Counted from the stretch's first letter, positions 25,401 to 35,531 are shown. The stretch is DNA of 64,000 nt from an uncultured Pseudomonadales bacterium (GCA_958296025.1 OY282430.1:2666001-2730000), one strand, 5' to 3'. The notes: generated by a model from the sequence alone, not told the origin. A program made the numbers and translations.

Positions 25401-26168
25401 ATGACCGCCCTTAGCGTCAACCTCAACAAGGTGGCCCTGTTGCGCAACGCCAGGGACGGCGACGCACCCAGCGTGATCGATGCGGCCCTGACGGTGATCG
25501 GCGCCGGCGCGGAGGGCATCACCGTGCATCCGCGCCCAGACCAACGGCACATCCGCCCAACGGACGTGCTCGCCTTGGCCGAACTGCTGCAGGACCATCC
25601 CGGGGTGGAGTTCAACATCGAGGGCAATCCCTTCGCCGGACCGCGCGCCAACGGCTATCCAGGCTTTGATGCGCTGATCGAGCAGGCTAGGCCGCAGCAG
25701 GCCACCCTAGTGCCGGACAGCGATCAGCAGCTGACCTCCGACCACGGCTTCGACCTCAGCGGGAACAACCAAGCGTTGGCGGCCAAGATCCGGCACTACC
25801 AAGCCCAAGGGAGCCGCGTGAGCCTGTTCATGGACCCCGACCCGGCGCAGATCACCTTAGCGCAACGGCTCGGCGCGGACCGCATCGAGCTGTACACCGG
25901 CCCCTTCGCCGAAGTCGTGGGGCGGGCCGGCATTGACGATGCGCACAGCCGGGCTTCCTTAGCCCTCTACCAAGCGGCGGCCAGCCACGCCGTCGGCATT
26001 GGCTTAGGCGTCAACGCCGGCCACGATCTGGACTTGGACAACCTGTCACTGTTTCGCAACATTGCGGAAGTGGCGGAGGTGTCCATCGGCCATGCCCTCA
26101 TCGCCCGCGCCCTGGATCAAGGCCTCGCCGCCACGGTGCGCGCATTCAAGCAGGCGCTCAATCCATGA
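25401..26168 (+). CDS. pdxJ: Pyridoxine 5'-phosphate synthase
   Basis: Condenses 1-deoxyxylulose 5-phosphate and 3-amino-2-oxopropyl phosphate to pyridoxine 5'-phosphate. The 255-residue TIM barrel carries LSVNLNKVALLRNARDG, EGITVHPRPDQRHIR, EFNIEGNP, TLVPDSDQQLTSDHG, VSLFMDPDP, ELYTGPFA and VNAGHDLDLDNL. The ATG at 25401 fits the family. It lies 57 bases after yciB. The linkage to recO usual in many proteobacteria is not seen. Product PLP would serve the several aminotransferases in the window, though no regulation is visible. Confidence 0.94.
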   Translation: MTALSVNLNKVALLRNARDGDAPSVIDAALTVIGAGAEGITVHPRPDQRHIRPTDVLALAELLQDHPGVEFNIEGNPFAGPRANGYPGFDALIEQARPQQATLVPDSDQQLTSDHGFDLSGNNQALAAKIRHYQAQGSRVSLFMDPDPAQITLAQRLGADRIELYTGPFAEVVGRAGIDDAHSRASLALYQAAASHAVGIGLGVNAGHDLDLDNLSLFRNIAEVAEVSIGHALIARALDQGLAATVRAFKQALNP

Positions 26169-26309
26169 CGCCTATCCCGAACGTTTCACCGAGCCGCTCG
26201 GATCAGGAAAAACCTGTTTGTTCAAATAGAGACGGCTGATTTTCCAGAAACTTCGCCAAGGCAAACCGCGTTGATCCCACCCCATCGACAATGAGAGGGA
26301 ACTGAGACC

Positions 26310-26945
26310 GTGAGGAAAACCCTAAGCGCTTGGCTGCGCACCACCAATAGCCGTTTCCTGGCCGCGCTTTTGGCCCTATGCGTGGGCGGCCCCAATGCCG
26401 CGGCCGAGACGGCCAAGGCCGCCAGCGGCGAATCCGATGAAGCCCCCATCGTGCGGCTGGACACCAGCGCTGGAACCATCGACATCCAACTCTTTCCAGA
26501 AAAGGCGCCCCTAACCGTTGCCAACTTCCTGCAGCTCGTCGAGCAAAATTTCTACGATGGCCTAATCTTCCACCGGGTGGTCGCCAACTTCGTCATCCAA
26601 GCCGGCGGCTACGACGCCGCGATGAACCAACGGGAACCGCCGCGCACGGTGGTCAACGAGTCCTTCAACGGCCTGACCAACCGGCGCGGCGCGGTGGCCA
26701 TGGCCCGCCTGGCGGACCCGGACTCCGCCGACGCCCAGTTCTACATCAACGTCAATGACAACGCCCATTTGGACGCCCAGCCCGGCAAGCCCGGCTACAC
26801 GGTATTCGGCAAAGTCATCGCCGGCATGGAGGCGGTGACGGACATCGAACTCAGCGACACCGGGGTGCGCGACGGCATGGCCGGAGTGCCGCAACAGCCC
26901 ATCGTCATCAACAGCCTCAGGCGGCTGCCCGTGCAGGCCGACTGA
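26310..26945 (+). CDS. Periplasmic cyclophilin-type peptidyl-prolyl isomerase
   Basis: Catalyses cis-trans isomerisation of X-Pro bonds. The 211-residue protein has a signal peptide (about residues 1-32, ending near NAAAE), a short linker, then a cyclophilin domain: VRLDTSAGTIDIQLFPEKAPLTVANFL, FYDGLIFHRVVANFVIQAGG with the catalytic arginine in FHRV, and SADAQFYINVNDNAHLD. Start is GTG. It resembles PpiA in form. The 141-base gap upstream should hold its promoter. It converges on the epimerase gene. Confidence 0.9.
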   Translation: MRKTLSAWLRTTNSRFLAALLALCVGGPNAAAETAKAASGESDEAPIVRLDTSAGTIDIQLFPEKAPLTVANFLQLVEQNFYDGLIFHRVVANFVIQAGGYDAAMNQREPPRTVVNESFNGLTNRRGAVAMARLADPDSADAQFYINVNDNAHLDAQPGKPGYTVFGKVIAGMEAVTDIELSDTGVRDGMAGVPQQPIVINSLRRLPVQAD

Positions 26946-27008
26946 CTTCCCGGCGGCAGGGCGCACGACCCAATCGCCGCCTCCGTCAACCACAGGCGGC
27001 TGCCCCAC

Positions 27009-27977
27009 TCAGGCTGCTGAAGGGGCCGGCCTTTGGCTGCGGTACCAAGCCGCCGTCTCCCTGAGTTCGGCCAGAAAGTCCTCTCCGGGCCGAAAGCCGA
27101 GCTCCGTCCGCGCCCGGGAGATGTCCGCCAAGGTGTGCTTGACGTCCCCCACCCTAGGCGGGCGGCGCTCCAAGGGCAGGGGCTTGTTGCCGACCACCTC
27201 CTCGATGGCCGCCTTGAGGTCCAGCAATGTGCAGGCGGCACCCCGGCCGATGTTGAACACCTCGGCGGCGAAGCCCCGTTCCCTCGTCGCGGCGGCGATG
27301 TTGGCCTGCACCACATCGCCGACGAAGCAGAAGTCCCGGGATTGCTCGCCATCCCCTTCCAGAAAGGGCTGGTAAGCGGGCGCCACGAACAGATGGTGCA
27401 ACCAGGCCGGCAGCACCGTGGAGTAGGCGCCGCCAAAGCGCCCCAAGGGGCCGAATACGTTGAAGTAGCGCAAGCTCACCACGTCCAAGCCGTACAGCCT
27501 GTGAAACAGCGCACACCAATGCTCCGCCTGCAGCTTGGCCAAGCCGTAGGGAGACTGCGGGTTGCAAGGATGGATTTCCGGCGTCGGCAGCACCTCAGCG
27601 CCACCATAGACCGAACTGCTGCTGGCGAACACCAAGCGGGTGTGCTCCACCAAGCCGGCCTTGACGATGGCGTTCAGCACGGAGAGGGTTCCCATCAGGT
27701 TGACGTCCGTGCTGGGCAAGGGATGCGCCACCGAATAGGCCACCCGGGGGACGGCCGCCAAGTGGATGACCGCCCGCGGCCGCTCCTCCTGCAGTAGATG
27801 GACCAGCCAGTCCGCCTCGGTGACGCTGCGCACATGGTACTGAACCCCCGGCACCGCATCCTCCGCCAAGCCGCTGGACAGGTCATCGACGCCAATGACC
27901 TTTTCGCCAGCCTCCACCAACCGGCGGCAGTTGTTGTAGCCAATGAAGCCGTTGCTGCCGGTCACCACAAAGGTCAC
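27009..27977 (-). CDS. NAD-dependent epimerase/dehydratase (extended SDR, sugar nucleotide type)
   Basis: A 322-residue extended SDR of the UDP-glucose 4-epimerase/UDP-glucuronate epimerase type. Seen are the VVTGSNGFIG nucleotide loop, HLAAVPRVAYSV, the FASSSSVYGG serine block, catalytic Y144 and K148 in SPYGLAK, RYFNVFGP and FCFVGDVVQAN. It probably makes or modifies a nucleotide sugar for surface polysaccharide, but no glycosyltransferase is nearby. A GTG at 27977 is preferred over the upstream start at 28037: the fold begins at once and AAGG lies before it. It is isolated between a cyclophilin and degenerate genes. Confidence 0.85.
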   Translation of the reverse strand: MTFVVTGSNGFIGYNNCRRLVEAGEKVIGVDDLSSGLAEDAVPGVQYHVRSVTEADWLVHLLQEERPRAVIHLAAVPRVAYSVAHPLPSTDVNLMGTLSVLNAIVKAGLVEHTRLVFASSSSVYGGAEVLPTPEIHPCNPQSPYGLAKLQAEHWCALFHRLYGLDVVSLRYFNVFGPLGRFGGAYSTVLPAWLHHLFVAPAYQPFLEGDGEQSRDFCFVGDVVQANIAAATRERGFAAEVFNIGRGAACTLLDLKAAIEEVVGNKPLPLERRPPRVGDVKHTLADISRARTELGFRPGEDFLAELRETAAWYRSQRPAPSAA

Positions 27978-28068
27978 GATCGCCTTGCTCCCCGCCGCGC
28001 TGGATCCAGCGCCAAAAAAGCGGATTATATGTCCCATGCCGCGGTGGATAACAACCCGCAGGGGATCA

Positions 28069-28230
28069 TCAGGGCCATTTTAAGGTCGGGGTTTCGTTTT
28101 CCGCACCGGGGCGCCACCCCAACAACATCCCCAAGGGCAGGGCGTGAAAGCGTCTCCCACCTAAGCTGAACGGCAACACCTCCCGCCCGCCGTAGAACAG
28201 AACACCCCGCTCGAAGGCGCTGCATGGCAC
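28069..28230 (-). pseudogene. C-terminal remnant resembling AAA/DUF4143 ATPases
   Basis: An open stretch of 53 codons ending at 28069 contains ERGVLFYGGREVLPF and HALPLGMLLG. These resemble, from memory, the last residues of AAA proteins with a DUF4143 domain (GVVLYTG...VLPFGDRLWAVPISALW). The frame closes only nine codons further upstream and no ATPase domain is present in any frame nearby, so it is read as a decayed fragment. It sits next to another truncated gene. Confidence 0.35.
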
Positions 28231-28425
28231 ACCTCTTATGGCGAGAAATACACGTCCTTAAGGCGAAAAAACGACGACCCGTCAAAGGGCTGGACCACTG
28301 GCGGCGGAGGGTGGTTTTAACCACAGGAGTGAACTCCCTTTTTAGCCCTCAATCTGTGACGAGAATCGCTCCCACCTCTGTTCGTAGCCAGTGACCCTTG
28401 GACGGCGGCCGGCCAAGCGAGTGAC

Positions 28426-29085
28426 TTGGTGCCGCTGCCCTTGAAGCGCATGGCGCAGAACTTGGCGCTTTTGCAGCCGCAGGCGTACCGTCTGCTGGCG
28501 GCGGGTGGGGCCTTGACTTTGGGGGCGCGGCGGGCGGAGGATTGGCCCTTGGAGAACCGGGTCTCGACGACGGTGCGGCTGCAACGGTCGGGGACGTTCC
28601 GGGAGTTGCTGCCCTGCCTGCTGACGGAGGCGCGGCGTTTTCCCGGCGCGGCGAACGAGCCGTTCCGCCGAGCGCTGCATTCCTGGGCGCGGGCGCTGTG
28701 GGAGCACAGGACTGACGGCGGTTCGGGATTTCCGGGCTTTGATGAACTTGAGCAAACGCAAGGAGTGGTTATGCCAACAGTGGCGGAAGCGGCTTGGGAT
28801 CGGTGGGACGCCAAGGTGCGGGCGGAAGGCCGGGAGGAGGGCGTTAAACAGGGCCTCCGGCAGGGCATCGAACAGGGCCGGTCGGCGGAGCGGGCGCGGT
28901 TGCGCCGTCAGGCAGCGCTTCGATTTGGCGCACGGACGGGCGATCGGCTGTCGGACCTGCTCGATGGGCTGGCTGCCGGGGAAGCCTTGGACCAAGTGGG
29001 TGACTGGATCATTGAGTGCGGCAGCGGCGACGACCTGCTGTCCCGCGTGTCCGCCCTCCGTGCAAAAGCGGGCAATGGCCAATGA
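28426..29085 (+). CDS. Rpn/transposase-like protein lacking its N-terminal nuclease domain
   Basis: A 219-residue frame whose C-terminal half matches the end of the Rpn/PD-(D/E)XK putative transposase family: RLQRSGTFRELLPCLLTEARRFPG, a Gly/Arg/Gln-rich coiled segment (EGREEGVKQGLRQGIEQGRS) and a DUF4351-like RRQAALRFGARTGDRLSDLLDGLA block. The N-terminal nuclease domain expected before this is missing and no good RBS precedes the TTG start. The gene is probably a decayed remnant, though its frame is intact. It lies tail-to-tail with the DUF4143-like fragment in a small gene graveyard. Confidence 0.5.
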   Translation: MVPLPLKRMAQNLALLQPQAYRLLAAGGALTLGARRAEDWPLENRVSTTVRLQRSGTFRELLPCLLTEARRFPGAANEPFRRALHSWARALWEHRTDGGSGFPGFDELEQTQGVVMPTVAEAAWDRWDAKVRAEGREEGVKQGLRQGIEQGRSAERARLRRQAALRFGARTGDRLSDLLDGLAAGEALDQVGDWIIECGSGDDLLSRVSALRAKAGNGQ

Positions 29086-29119
29086 ATTGGAGAGATACAC
29101 TCAACTCTGAGTGCCGCGG

Positions 29120-31171
29120 ATGAGCAACCTCCTGGCATCCGAAACCAGCCCCTACCTCCTGCAGCACACCGACAATCCGGTGCATTGGCGGCCTTGGGGG
29201 GAGGCGGCATTGGCGGAGGCGCGGGAGGGCGACAAGCCCATTTTACTGTCCATCGGCTACTCGTCCTGCCATTGGTGCCACGTCATGGCCCATGAGTCCT
29301 TTGAGGATCCGGCCACCGCCGAGGTGATGAACGAACACTTCGTCAACGTCAAGGTCGATCGGGAGGAGCGCCCGGACTTGGACAAGGTCTATCAAACGGC
29401 GCATCAGTTGCTGACCCGACGGCCCGGCGGCTGGCCGCTGACGGTGTTTTTGGACCCGGAAAGCCAAGCGCCCTTCTTCGCCGGCACCTACTTCCCGAAT
29501 ACGCGCCGGCACCAACTGCCCGGCTTCATCGACCTGATGCTGCACATCTGCGAAGCCTTTGACAAGCACCGAGGCGCCCTGACCGAGCAGAACGCCAAGC
29601 TCATCCAACTGATGGGCCGGTTGAATCCCGAAGCGCCGCCAAAGGGCGCCACCAAGAGCGACGCTCAGCTGCTGGCGGCGGCGGCAGAGCAGTTGCGGGA
29701 GCAATACGACGAACAGGAAGGCGGCTTTGGCCACACCCCCAAATTCCCCATGCCCATCACTTGGGAGCGGATTCTGCGTCATTGGGCCTACGGCAACCGC
29801 ACCGGTCAGCGCAACCGCAAGGCGTTGGACAGGGTGATGACCACCCTCACCAAGATGGCCCGAGGCGGCATCTACGATCACGTCGGCGGCGGCTTCTGCC
29901 GCTACGCTACGGACCGGGCCTGGATGATCCCTCACTTCGAGAAGATGCTCTACGACAACGGGCTGCTGCTCTCCCTGTACGCGGACGCTCTGGCCATCAG
30001 CCCGGATGCGCTGTTCGCCGGCGCCGTGCGGGAAACCGCCGGCTGGTTGCTGCGGGAGATGCGCCATCCCGCCGGCGGTTTCTTCTCCGCTCTGGATGCG
30101 GATTCCGAAGGCGAGGAAGGCAAGTTCTACCTTTGGCGGCGGGAGCGCCTCCGGCGCTTGCTGAGCGTCGATGAATACCTGGTGGTGGAAACCCTGTACG
30201 GCATCGACCGGCCGCCCAATTTCGAGGGGCGCTGGAACCTGCACCGGCGGGACGCTTGGCGCGCCGTGGTGGAGCGCCTGTCCTTGGACCCGGCCGAAGC
30301 CGACGCACTGCTGGCCAGCGCCAAGGAAAAGCTCTTCCAAGAACGGGAGAAACGCCCACGCCCGGGCTTGGACGACAAGGTGCTGACCTCATGGAACGCC
30401 TTGGCGATCAAGGGGTTGGCGAAGGCGGCCATGATTTTGCAGGAAGAGCCTTGGCTGCAGGCCGCCACCACGGCGGTGGATTTCATCCGCAGCGAACTTT
30501 TTCAGGAAGGCCGACTGTTCGCCACTTGGCGAAACGGCGTGGCCAAGCATCCCGCCTACTTGGACGACTACGCCAACCTGATCGACGCCCTAATCACCCT
30601 GCTGCAGGCCCGCTGGCGCGACGAGGACGCCACCTTCGCCTTGCAGTTGGCGGACGACGCACTAACGAACTTCATGGACGAGGAAGCGGGAGGCTTCTTC
30701 TTCACCGCCCACGGCCATGAGCGGCTGATCTCCCGCCCCAAGCCCACCAGCGACGACGCCCAACCCGCGGGCAATGGCGTCATGGCTTCGGCGCTGGCGC
30801 AGCTGGGCAGCTTGTTCGGCAACGCCGCCTATCTGGACGCCGCCGCCAAAACCCTAACTTGGGCAAGAGGGACCATGGAGCAGCATCCGTCCGGCCATTG
30901 CGGCCTGCTGACCGCCTTGGAGGAGCAGCTGCACACCCCCGAACTGATTATCCTGCGCGGCCCCGGCGAGGAACGCAGGGAATGGCGCCAAGCGTTGCAA
31001 GAGGGGTTTCGTCCTTGGCGGCGCATCTACGAGATTCCCCTAGGCGCAAAGACTGCCCCGCCCTATCTGCCGAAGCTCGGCCCCCTTGGGCCGGTGGCCT
31101 ACATTTGCTCGGATGCCAGCTGTTCCCTGCCCATCGACTCCGTGGAAGGGCTGAGGGCGGCCTTGTCTTGA
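29120..31171 (+). CDS. DUF255 thioredoxin-domain protein (YyaL/SSP411-like)
   Basis: A 683-residue cytoplasmic protein with an N-terminal thioredoxin-like DUF255 domain (about residues 1-160) and an (alpha/alpha)6 barrel resembling N-acylglucosamine epimerase/glycosidase folds. Key features are [21 protein letters not shown], the C50-x-x-C53 pair in [34 protein letters not shown] and [10 protein letters not shown]. The biochemical role of the family is not known. ATG 29120 is preferred to GTG 29111. It follows the degenerate genes and precedes prc in the same direction. Confidence 0.88.
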   Translation: MSNLLASETSPYLLQHTDNPVHWRPWGEAALAEAREGDKPILLSIGYSSCHWCHVMAHESFEDPATAEVMNEHFVNVKVDREERPDLDKVYQTAHQLLTRRPGGWPLTVFLDPESQAPFFAGTYFPNTRRHQLPGFIDLMLHICEAFDKHRGALTEQNAKLIQLMGRLNPEAPPKGATKSDAQLLAAAAEQLREQYDEQEGGFGHTPKFPMPITWERILRHWAYGNRTGQRNRKALDRVMTTLTKMARGGIYDHVGGGFCRYATDRAWMIPHFEKMLYDNGLLLSLYADALAISPDALFAGAVRETAGWLLREMRHPAGGFFSALDADSEGEEGKFYLWRRERLRRLLSVDEYLVVETLYGIDRPPNFEGRWNLHRRDAWRAVVERLSLDPAEADALLASAKEKLFQEREKRPRPGLDDKVLTSWNALAIKGLAKAAMILQEEPWLQAATTAVDFIRSELFQEGRLFATWRNGVAKHPAYLDDYANLIDALITLLQARWRDEDATFALQLADDALTNFMDEEAGGFFFTAHGHERLISRPKPTSDDAQPAGNGVMASALAQLGSLFGNAAYLDAAAKTLTWARGTMEQHPSGHCGLLTALEEQLHTPELIILRGPGEERREWRQALQEGFRPWRRIYEIPLGAKTAPPYLPKLGPLGPVAYICSDASCSLPIDSVEGLRAALS

Positions 31172-31306
31172 CCAAAACCTCAGCCGCCGCCAAGCGGCCC
31201 GCGCTGCACACCCCATTTGGCGAAACCCGCTGCATCGGGCGAACAGCCTTGCGCAAAATGCGGCAACTGCCGTTATGATAGCGCCCGCTTTCCGTTGAGG
31301 ACCCTT

Positions 31307-33457
31307 ATGCGCTTCCGTCTATCCATCACTTCGGCAACCTTCGGCGCAAGCTGGACGGCGGCGCTCTGCCTCGGCGCCGGAGCGCCAGCCGGCAAGGTCG
31401 GTCCCCTCGCCCCTCTGGACGTGCATCCGCGCACCAGCCTGACCATCGTGGAGCAGTTGCGTCACAACCACTATCTGCGCAAAGCCTTGAACGACCCGAC
31501 GTCCAGCGAGGTCTTCGACAACTACTTAAGCAGCTTGGACGGCGCCCGCGTCTATTTCACCGCCGGGGACATCGCCGTCTTCGAGAAATACCGCCACAGC
31601 TTGGACGACGCCCTGAAGCGCGGCGACCTCAGGCCCGGCTTCGAGATATTCAACCGCTACCAAGAGCGGCTGGTGGAGCGCCTCGAGTTTCTGCTGACGG
31701 AGTTGGCCAAGGGCGTCGGCGTCTTTGACTTCTCCTTGGACGACGGCATCGAACTCGACCGTAGCGAAGCGCCCTGGCTGGCCGAGGGGAAGGAAGTCAA
31801 CGCGATCTGGCGCAAGCGCCTGAAAAGCGCCGTTCTGAACCTGCGGCTGAACGGCAAGGAAAACGCGGAAATCCAAGAACTGCTGACTAAGCGCTACCGC
31901 AACCGCCTGAAGCAGGCCCTGCAAACCAAGAGCGAGGACGCCTTCGGCCTGTACGCCAATGCCTTCACCAAGGCCTACGACCCGCACACCCGATATTTTT
32001 CGCCGCGCACCTCGCAGAACTTCAACATCAACATGTCCCTGTCCCTGCAGGGCATCGGCGCGGTGCTGCGCAGCGAAGACGAGCACACCTCCGTGGTGCG
32101 CCTGGTGCCTGCCGGACCGGCGGCCAAGACCGGCAGGATCAAGCCCTCCGACCGCATCATCAGCGTCGGCCAAGGACGGCGCGGCCCCCTAATCGATGTG
32201 GTGGGCTGGCGCCTGGACGACGTGGTGGAGTTGATACGCGGCCCCAAGGGCTCCACGGTGCGCCTAGAGATCGTGCCGGACGAATCCAAGGAGCAGATCG
32301 CCAAGGTGGTGCAGATCACCCGCAACACCGTCAAGCTGGAGGAGCAGGCGGCGCAGAGAAAGCTGTTGACTCTGGAACGCGGCGGGCGGGCGCATCGGCT
32401 GGGCATTATCGAAATCCCCACCTTCTATGTGGACTTGAAGGCCGCCAAGGACGGCGACTCGCACTACCGCAGCACCGCCACGGACGTCGAGCGGCTGATC
32501 CGCGAACTCACCGAGGAAGGCATCGATGGCTTGGTGGTGGACCTGCGCAACAACGGCGGCGGCTCCCTGCAAGAGGCGGACAAGCTGACCGGCCTATTCA
32601 TCCCCTCTGGGCCGACGGTGCAGGTGAAGGCCGCCCGGCATGAGCCCACCATCTATGAGGACGAAAACGAACAGGTGGCTTGGGACGGCCCCCTGGCGGT
32701 GTTGGTGAACCGGCTTTCCGCTTCCGCCTCGGAAATTTTCGCCGGCGCCATACAGGACTACCAAAGGGGTGCGGTCATCGGCAGCCGCACCTTCGGCAAG
32801 GGCACGGTGCAGACCTTGGTGCCGCTGAACCGAGGCCAACTGAAGATCACGGCCGCCAAGTTCTACCGGGTGTCCGGACAAAGCACCCAACACCGCGGCG
32901 TGTTGCCGGACATTGAATTCCCCGACCTCTACGGCACCGAGCACATCGGCGAAAGCACCCTGGACGGCGCCATGCCTTGGGACCAAATCCAGCCGGCCGC
33001 CTACACCCAAATCGACAGCATTCAACCGGCCCTGCCCCACCTGCGCAAACGCCATGCGGAGCGGGTTGCGGAGAACCCGGATTTCGTTTATCTGCGCACC
33101 CTGACCGAGCGCATCGCCAAGAACAACAAAAACAAGTGGCTTTCCCTGAATGAAGAGGAGCGCCGCCGGCAAAAGGCCGAGGAGGATGCCTGGCGGCTGG
33201 ACCTGGAGAACGCCCTGCGGCTGGCCAAGGGCGAACCGCCCCTGGAAAGCCTGGACGACCTGCAGGCCGAGGACGAACTTGTGGGGGAGGAAAACGACAT
33301 CGACCCCGCCGAAGACCCCATGCTGGTGGAAGCCGGCGAGGTGCTTCTGGACCTGATCGGCTTCGGGCGGCAGGTGGCGATGCTGGACCCCCCCGCCTTG
33401 GAAAACCCTAACGTCCAGGACATCGCCAATCCCGCAACGGCGGAGGCTGCGGACTGA
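31307..33457 (+). CDS. prc: Carboxy-terminal processing (tail-specific) protease Prc
   Basis: A 716-residue periplasmic S41 protease that trims proteins from the C-terminus. It has a signal peptide (about residues 1-25), an N-terminal helical region, a PDZ domain (about 235-330), the catalytic core with S473 in SASASE and K498 in TFGKGTVQ at the 25-residue spacing seen in E. coli Prc, and a C-terminal DUF3340-like helical region ending in an acidic stretch. GAGG lies 6 bases before the ATG. In E. coli Prc processes FtsI and, with NlpI, controls MepS; whether that holds here is unknown. Confidence 0.93.
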   Translation: MRFRLSITSATFGASWTAALCLGAGAPAGKVGPLAPLDVHPRTSLTIVEQLRHNHYLRKALNDPTSSEVFDNYLSSLDGARVYFTAGDIAVFEKYRHSLDDALKRGDLRPGFEIFNRYQERLVERLEFLLTELAKGVGVFDFSLDDGIELDRSEAPWLAEGKEVNAIWRKRLKSAVLNLRLNGKENAEIQELLTKRYRNRLKQALQTKSEDAFGLYANAFTKAYDPHTRYFSPRTSQNFNINMSLSLQGIGAVLRSEDEHTSVVRLVPAGPAAKTGRIKPSDRIISVGQGRRGPLIDVVGWRLDDVVELIRGPKGSTVRLEIVPDESKEQIAKVVQITRNTVKLEEQAAQRKLLTLERGGRAHRLGIIEIPTFYVDLKAAKDGDSHYRSTATDVERLIRELTEEGIDGLVVDLRNNGGGSLQEADKLTGLFIPSGPTVQVKAARHEPTIYEDENEQVAWDGPLAVLVNRLSASASEIFAGAIQDYQRGAVIGSRTFGKGTVQTLVPLNRGQLKITAAKFYRVSGQSTQHRGVLPDIEFPDLYGTEHIGESTLDGAMPWDQIQPAAYTQIDSIQPALPHLRKRHAERVAENPDFVYLRTLTERIAKNNKNKWLSLNEEERRRQKAEEDAWRLDLENALRLAKGEPPLESLDDLQAEDELVGEENDIDPAEDPMLVEAGEVLLDLIGFGRQVAMLDPPALENPNVQDIANPATAEAAD

Positions 33458-33521
33458 AGGCCGTGCATTCGTCACTGGGATGGCGAGGCGCCGCGGCCAC
33501 CATGGGCAGCACCGTCTCTGG

Positions 33522-35531
33522 CTACTCCGGCAGCAAAAACTCCAAGGCGCGGCTTTCGATGGTTTTCAGCAGGGCGGCTTGGAAGGCGTCCAGGCTTAAG
33601 CTGTGCTGCGCCTTCTGACCATAGCGGCGCAGGGTGACGGTGCGCTCCGCCTGCTCCCGCTCGCCGACGATGACGAGGTTGGGCACCTTCATGGTCACCC
33701 CTTGTCGGATCTTCTTGGAGACCGTATCGCTGGAGGGCGCCAGCTCGGCGCGCACCAAGCGTTCGCGCAGGTTGGCGACGATTTCCTTGGCGTAGCCGTC
33801 AAAGCGCTCGGAGACGGTGATGGCCTGCACTTGGACGGGCGCCAGCCAAGTGGGGAAGGCGCCGGCATAATGCTCCAGCAGAAAGGCCACCATGCGCTCA
33901 TGGGTGCTGAGCGGCGCCCGGTGGATGCAGTAGGGGGTGTGCAACTCGCCATCGGCGCCGACGTAGCGAAGACCTAGGGTGTTCGGCTGAGCGAAGTCCA
34001 GCTGCACGGTGGAAAGGGATTCCTCCCGGCCGGTGACCGTGGTGAACTGAATGTCGATCTTGGGGCCGTAGAAGGCCGCCTCGCCGACGCCTTCGACGTA
34101 GTTGACGTCCATCTCCTCTAGGACATCGGCCAGGATGGCCTCCGAGAGGGTCCATGCGTCCGGATCATCGACGTACTTGTCACGGCCCTTCGGGTCCTCC
34201 GCATCCCAGCGGGACAGTCGCACGACGTAATCGCCTAGGCCCAGCACCTCATAGGCCTGTTGGTAGAGGCGCATCACGGCCTTGAACTCGTCCTTCACCT
34301 GGGCCTCGGTGCAGTAGATGTGGGCGTCGTTCATGCACATGCCGCGCACCCGCAGCAGCCCGCCGACGGCGCCGGAGTCCTCCCAGCGGTAAACATGGCC
34401 GTACTCGGCAAGGCGCATGGGCAGGTCTCGATAGCTGCGGGGGGAGGAAGCAAACACCTTGTGGTGGTGCGGGCAGTTCATGGGCCGCAAGCGATAGGTG
34501 TCCTTGACATAGAGAATCGCACGGTCCCTTAGCCTCGCCGAGGAACCAACCTCGAAGGCCGTTTTTTCAACGCCGTCACCCGGCCTGCTGTCTTGCCCCG
34601 CGGAATCCGCCTCGTCCGCCCCCGTCCGCCCAGCGTCGTCGTTCGAACCTGGAGTCGATTCAACGCCCTGTTCGGATTCGTGGTCCAAGCGGCGATTCTC
34701 CACCACCTCCATCGCCGGGTACATGTCCTCAGCGTAGTAAGGCAGATGCCCGGACTTGAAGTACAGCGCCTCCCGGGCCAGATGCGGAGTGGCGACGCGC
34801 TGGTAGCCGGCCTTGAACTCCTGTTCCTTGGCCAGCTTCTCCAACTCGTCCCGAATCACCGTGCCGTTGGGCAGCCACAGGGGCAGGCCGCGGCCCACAT
34901 CGTCATCGATGGCGAAGATGCCAAGCTCCCGCCCCAGTTTTTTGTGGTCCCGGGCCTGCGCCTCCCGCCACCGGGCCACATGGGCCTCCAATTCATCCCG
35001 TCTGGCGAAGGCCCAAGCGTAGATGCGGGTCATCATCACGTTGGCGGAGTCCCCTCGCCAATAGGCCCCGGCGACGCTTCTGAGTTTGAAGGCGTCCTTG
35101 GGAATGTCCTTGGTGGTTTGCACATGGGGGCCTTCGCACATGTCCAGAAAGGGGCCGTTGCGGTAGAAGGACAGTTCGCTCAAGCCGTGCTTGTCGATGA
35201 GCTCCGCCCCGTATTCGCGCTTATAAGGTTCGCCCATCTCCTCAATGCGCTCCAAGGCGGCGGCGGCCGGCAAGTCCTCCCGATAAAAGCGCTGCCCCTT
35301 CTTGATGATCTTCCTCATGCGCCGCTCGATTTCCGGGAAATCCGCCTCGGTGAGCGGTTCGCTCAAGATGAAGTCGTAATAGAAGCCCTCCTTGATGGGC
35401 GGACCGAAGCCCAGAGTGGAGCCGGGCCGCATCTCCAACACCGCCTGGGCCAACACATGGGCCAAGCTGTGGCGAACCCGGTACAGGCCAGCGTCCGCCC
35501 GCTCATCGCCGCTGTGTTCAAAGGAAGCCAT
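33522..35531 (-). CDS. thrS: Threonyl-tRNA synthetase, TGS-less, with an acidic insert
   Basis: Class II synthetase for threonine. The 669-residue protein starts directly with the editing domain (YRVRHSLAHVLAQAVLEM; HxxxH present) and lacks the N-terminal TGS domain. The core motifs are MNCPHHHKVFASSPRSYRDLP, RVRGMCMNDAHIYCTEAQ and the C-terminal anticodon domain from TWLAPVQVQ. MNCPHHH instead of MNCPGH places it with the spirochaete-like variant rather than E. coli ThrRS. Residues about 277-336 form a hydrophilic insert rich in Asp, Glu, Gly and Ser. No infC follows, unlike the usual proteobacterial order. Function is secure; origin may be horizontal. Confidence 0.93.
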   Translation of the reverse strand: MASFEHSGDERADAGLYRVRHSLAHVLAQAVLEMRPGSTLGFGPPIKEGFYYDFILSEPLTEADFPEIERRMRKIIKKGQRFYREDLPAAAALERIEEMGEPYKREYGAELIDKHGLSELSFYRNGPFLDMCEGPHVQTTKDIPKDAFKLRSVAGAYWRGDSANVMMTRIYAWAFARRDELEAHVARWREAQARDHKKLGRELGIFAIDDDVGRGLPLWLPNGTVIRDELEKLAKEQEFKAGYQRVATPHLAREALYFKSGHLPYYAEDMYPAMEVVENRRLDHESEQGVESTPGSNDDAGRTGADEADSAGQDSRPGDGVEKTAFEVGSSARLRDRAILYVKDTYRLRPMNCPHHHKVFASSPRSYRDLPMRLAEYGHVYRWEDSGAVGGLLRVRGMCMNDAHIYCTEAQVKDEFKAVMRLYQQAYEVLGLGDYVVRLSRWDAEDPKGRDKYVDDPDAWTLSEAILADVLEEMDVNYVEGVGEAAFYGPKIDIQFTTVTGREESLSTVQLDFAQPNTLGLRYVGADGELHTPYCIHRAPLSTHERMVAFLLEHYAGAFPTWLAPVQVQAITVSERFDGYAKEIVANLRERLVRAELAPSSDTVSKKIRQGVTMKVPNLVIVGEREQAERTVTLRRYGQKAQHSLSLDAFQAALLKTIESRALEFLLPE

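Noticed and set aside
29243-30340. 365-codon frame antisense to the DUF255 gene
   Set aside because: Shadow of a conserved coding sequence; no RBS or motifs.
34630-34660. tRNA-like GTTCGAACC within thrS
   Set aside because: No acceptor, D or anticodon stems around it; it lies in the ThrRS insert coding sequence.
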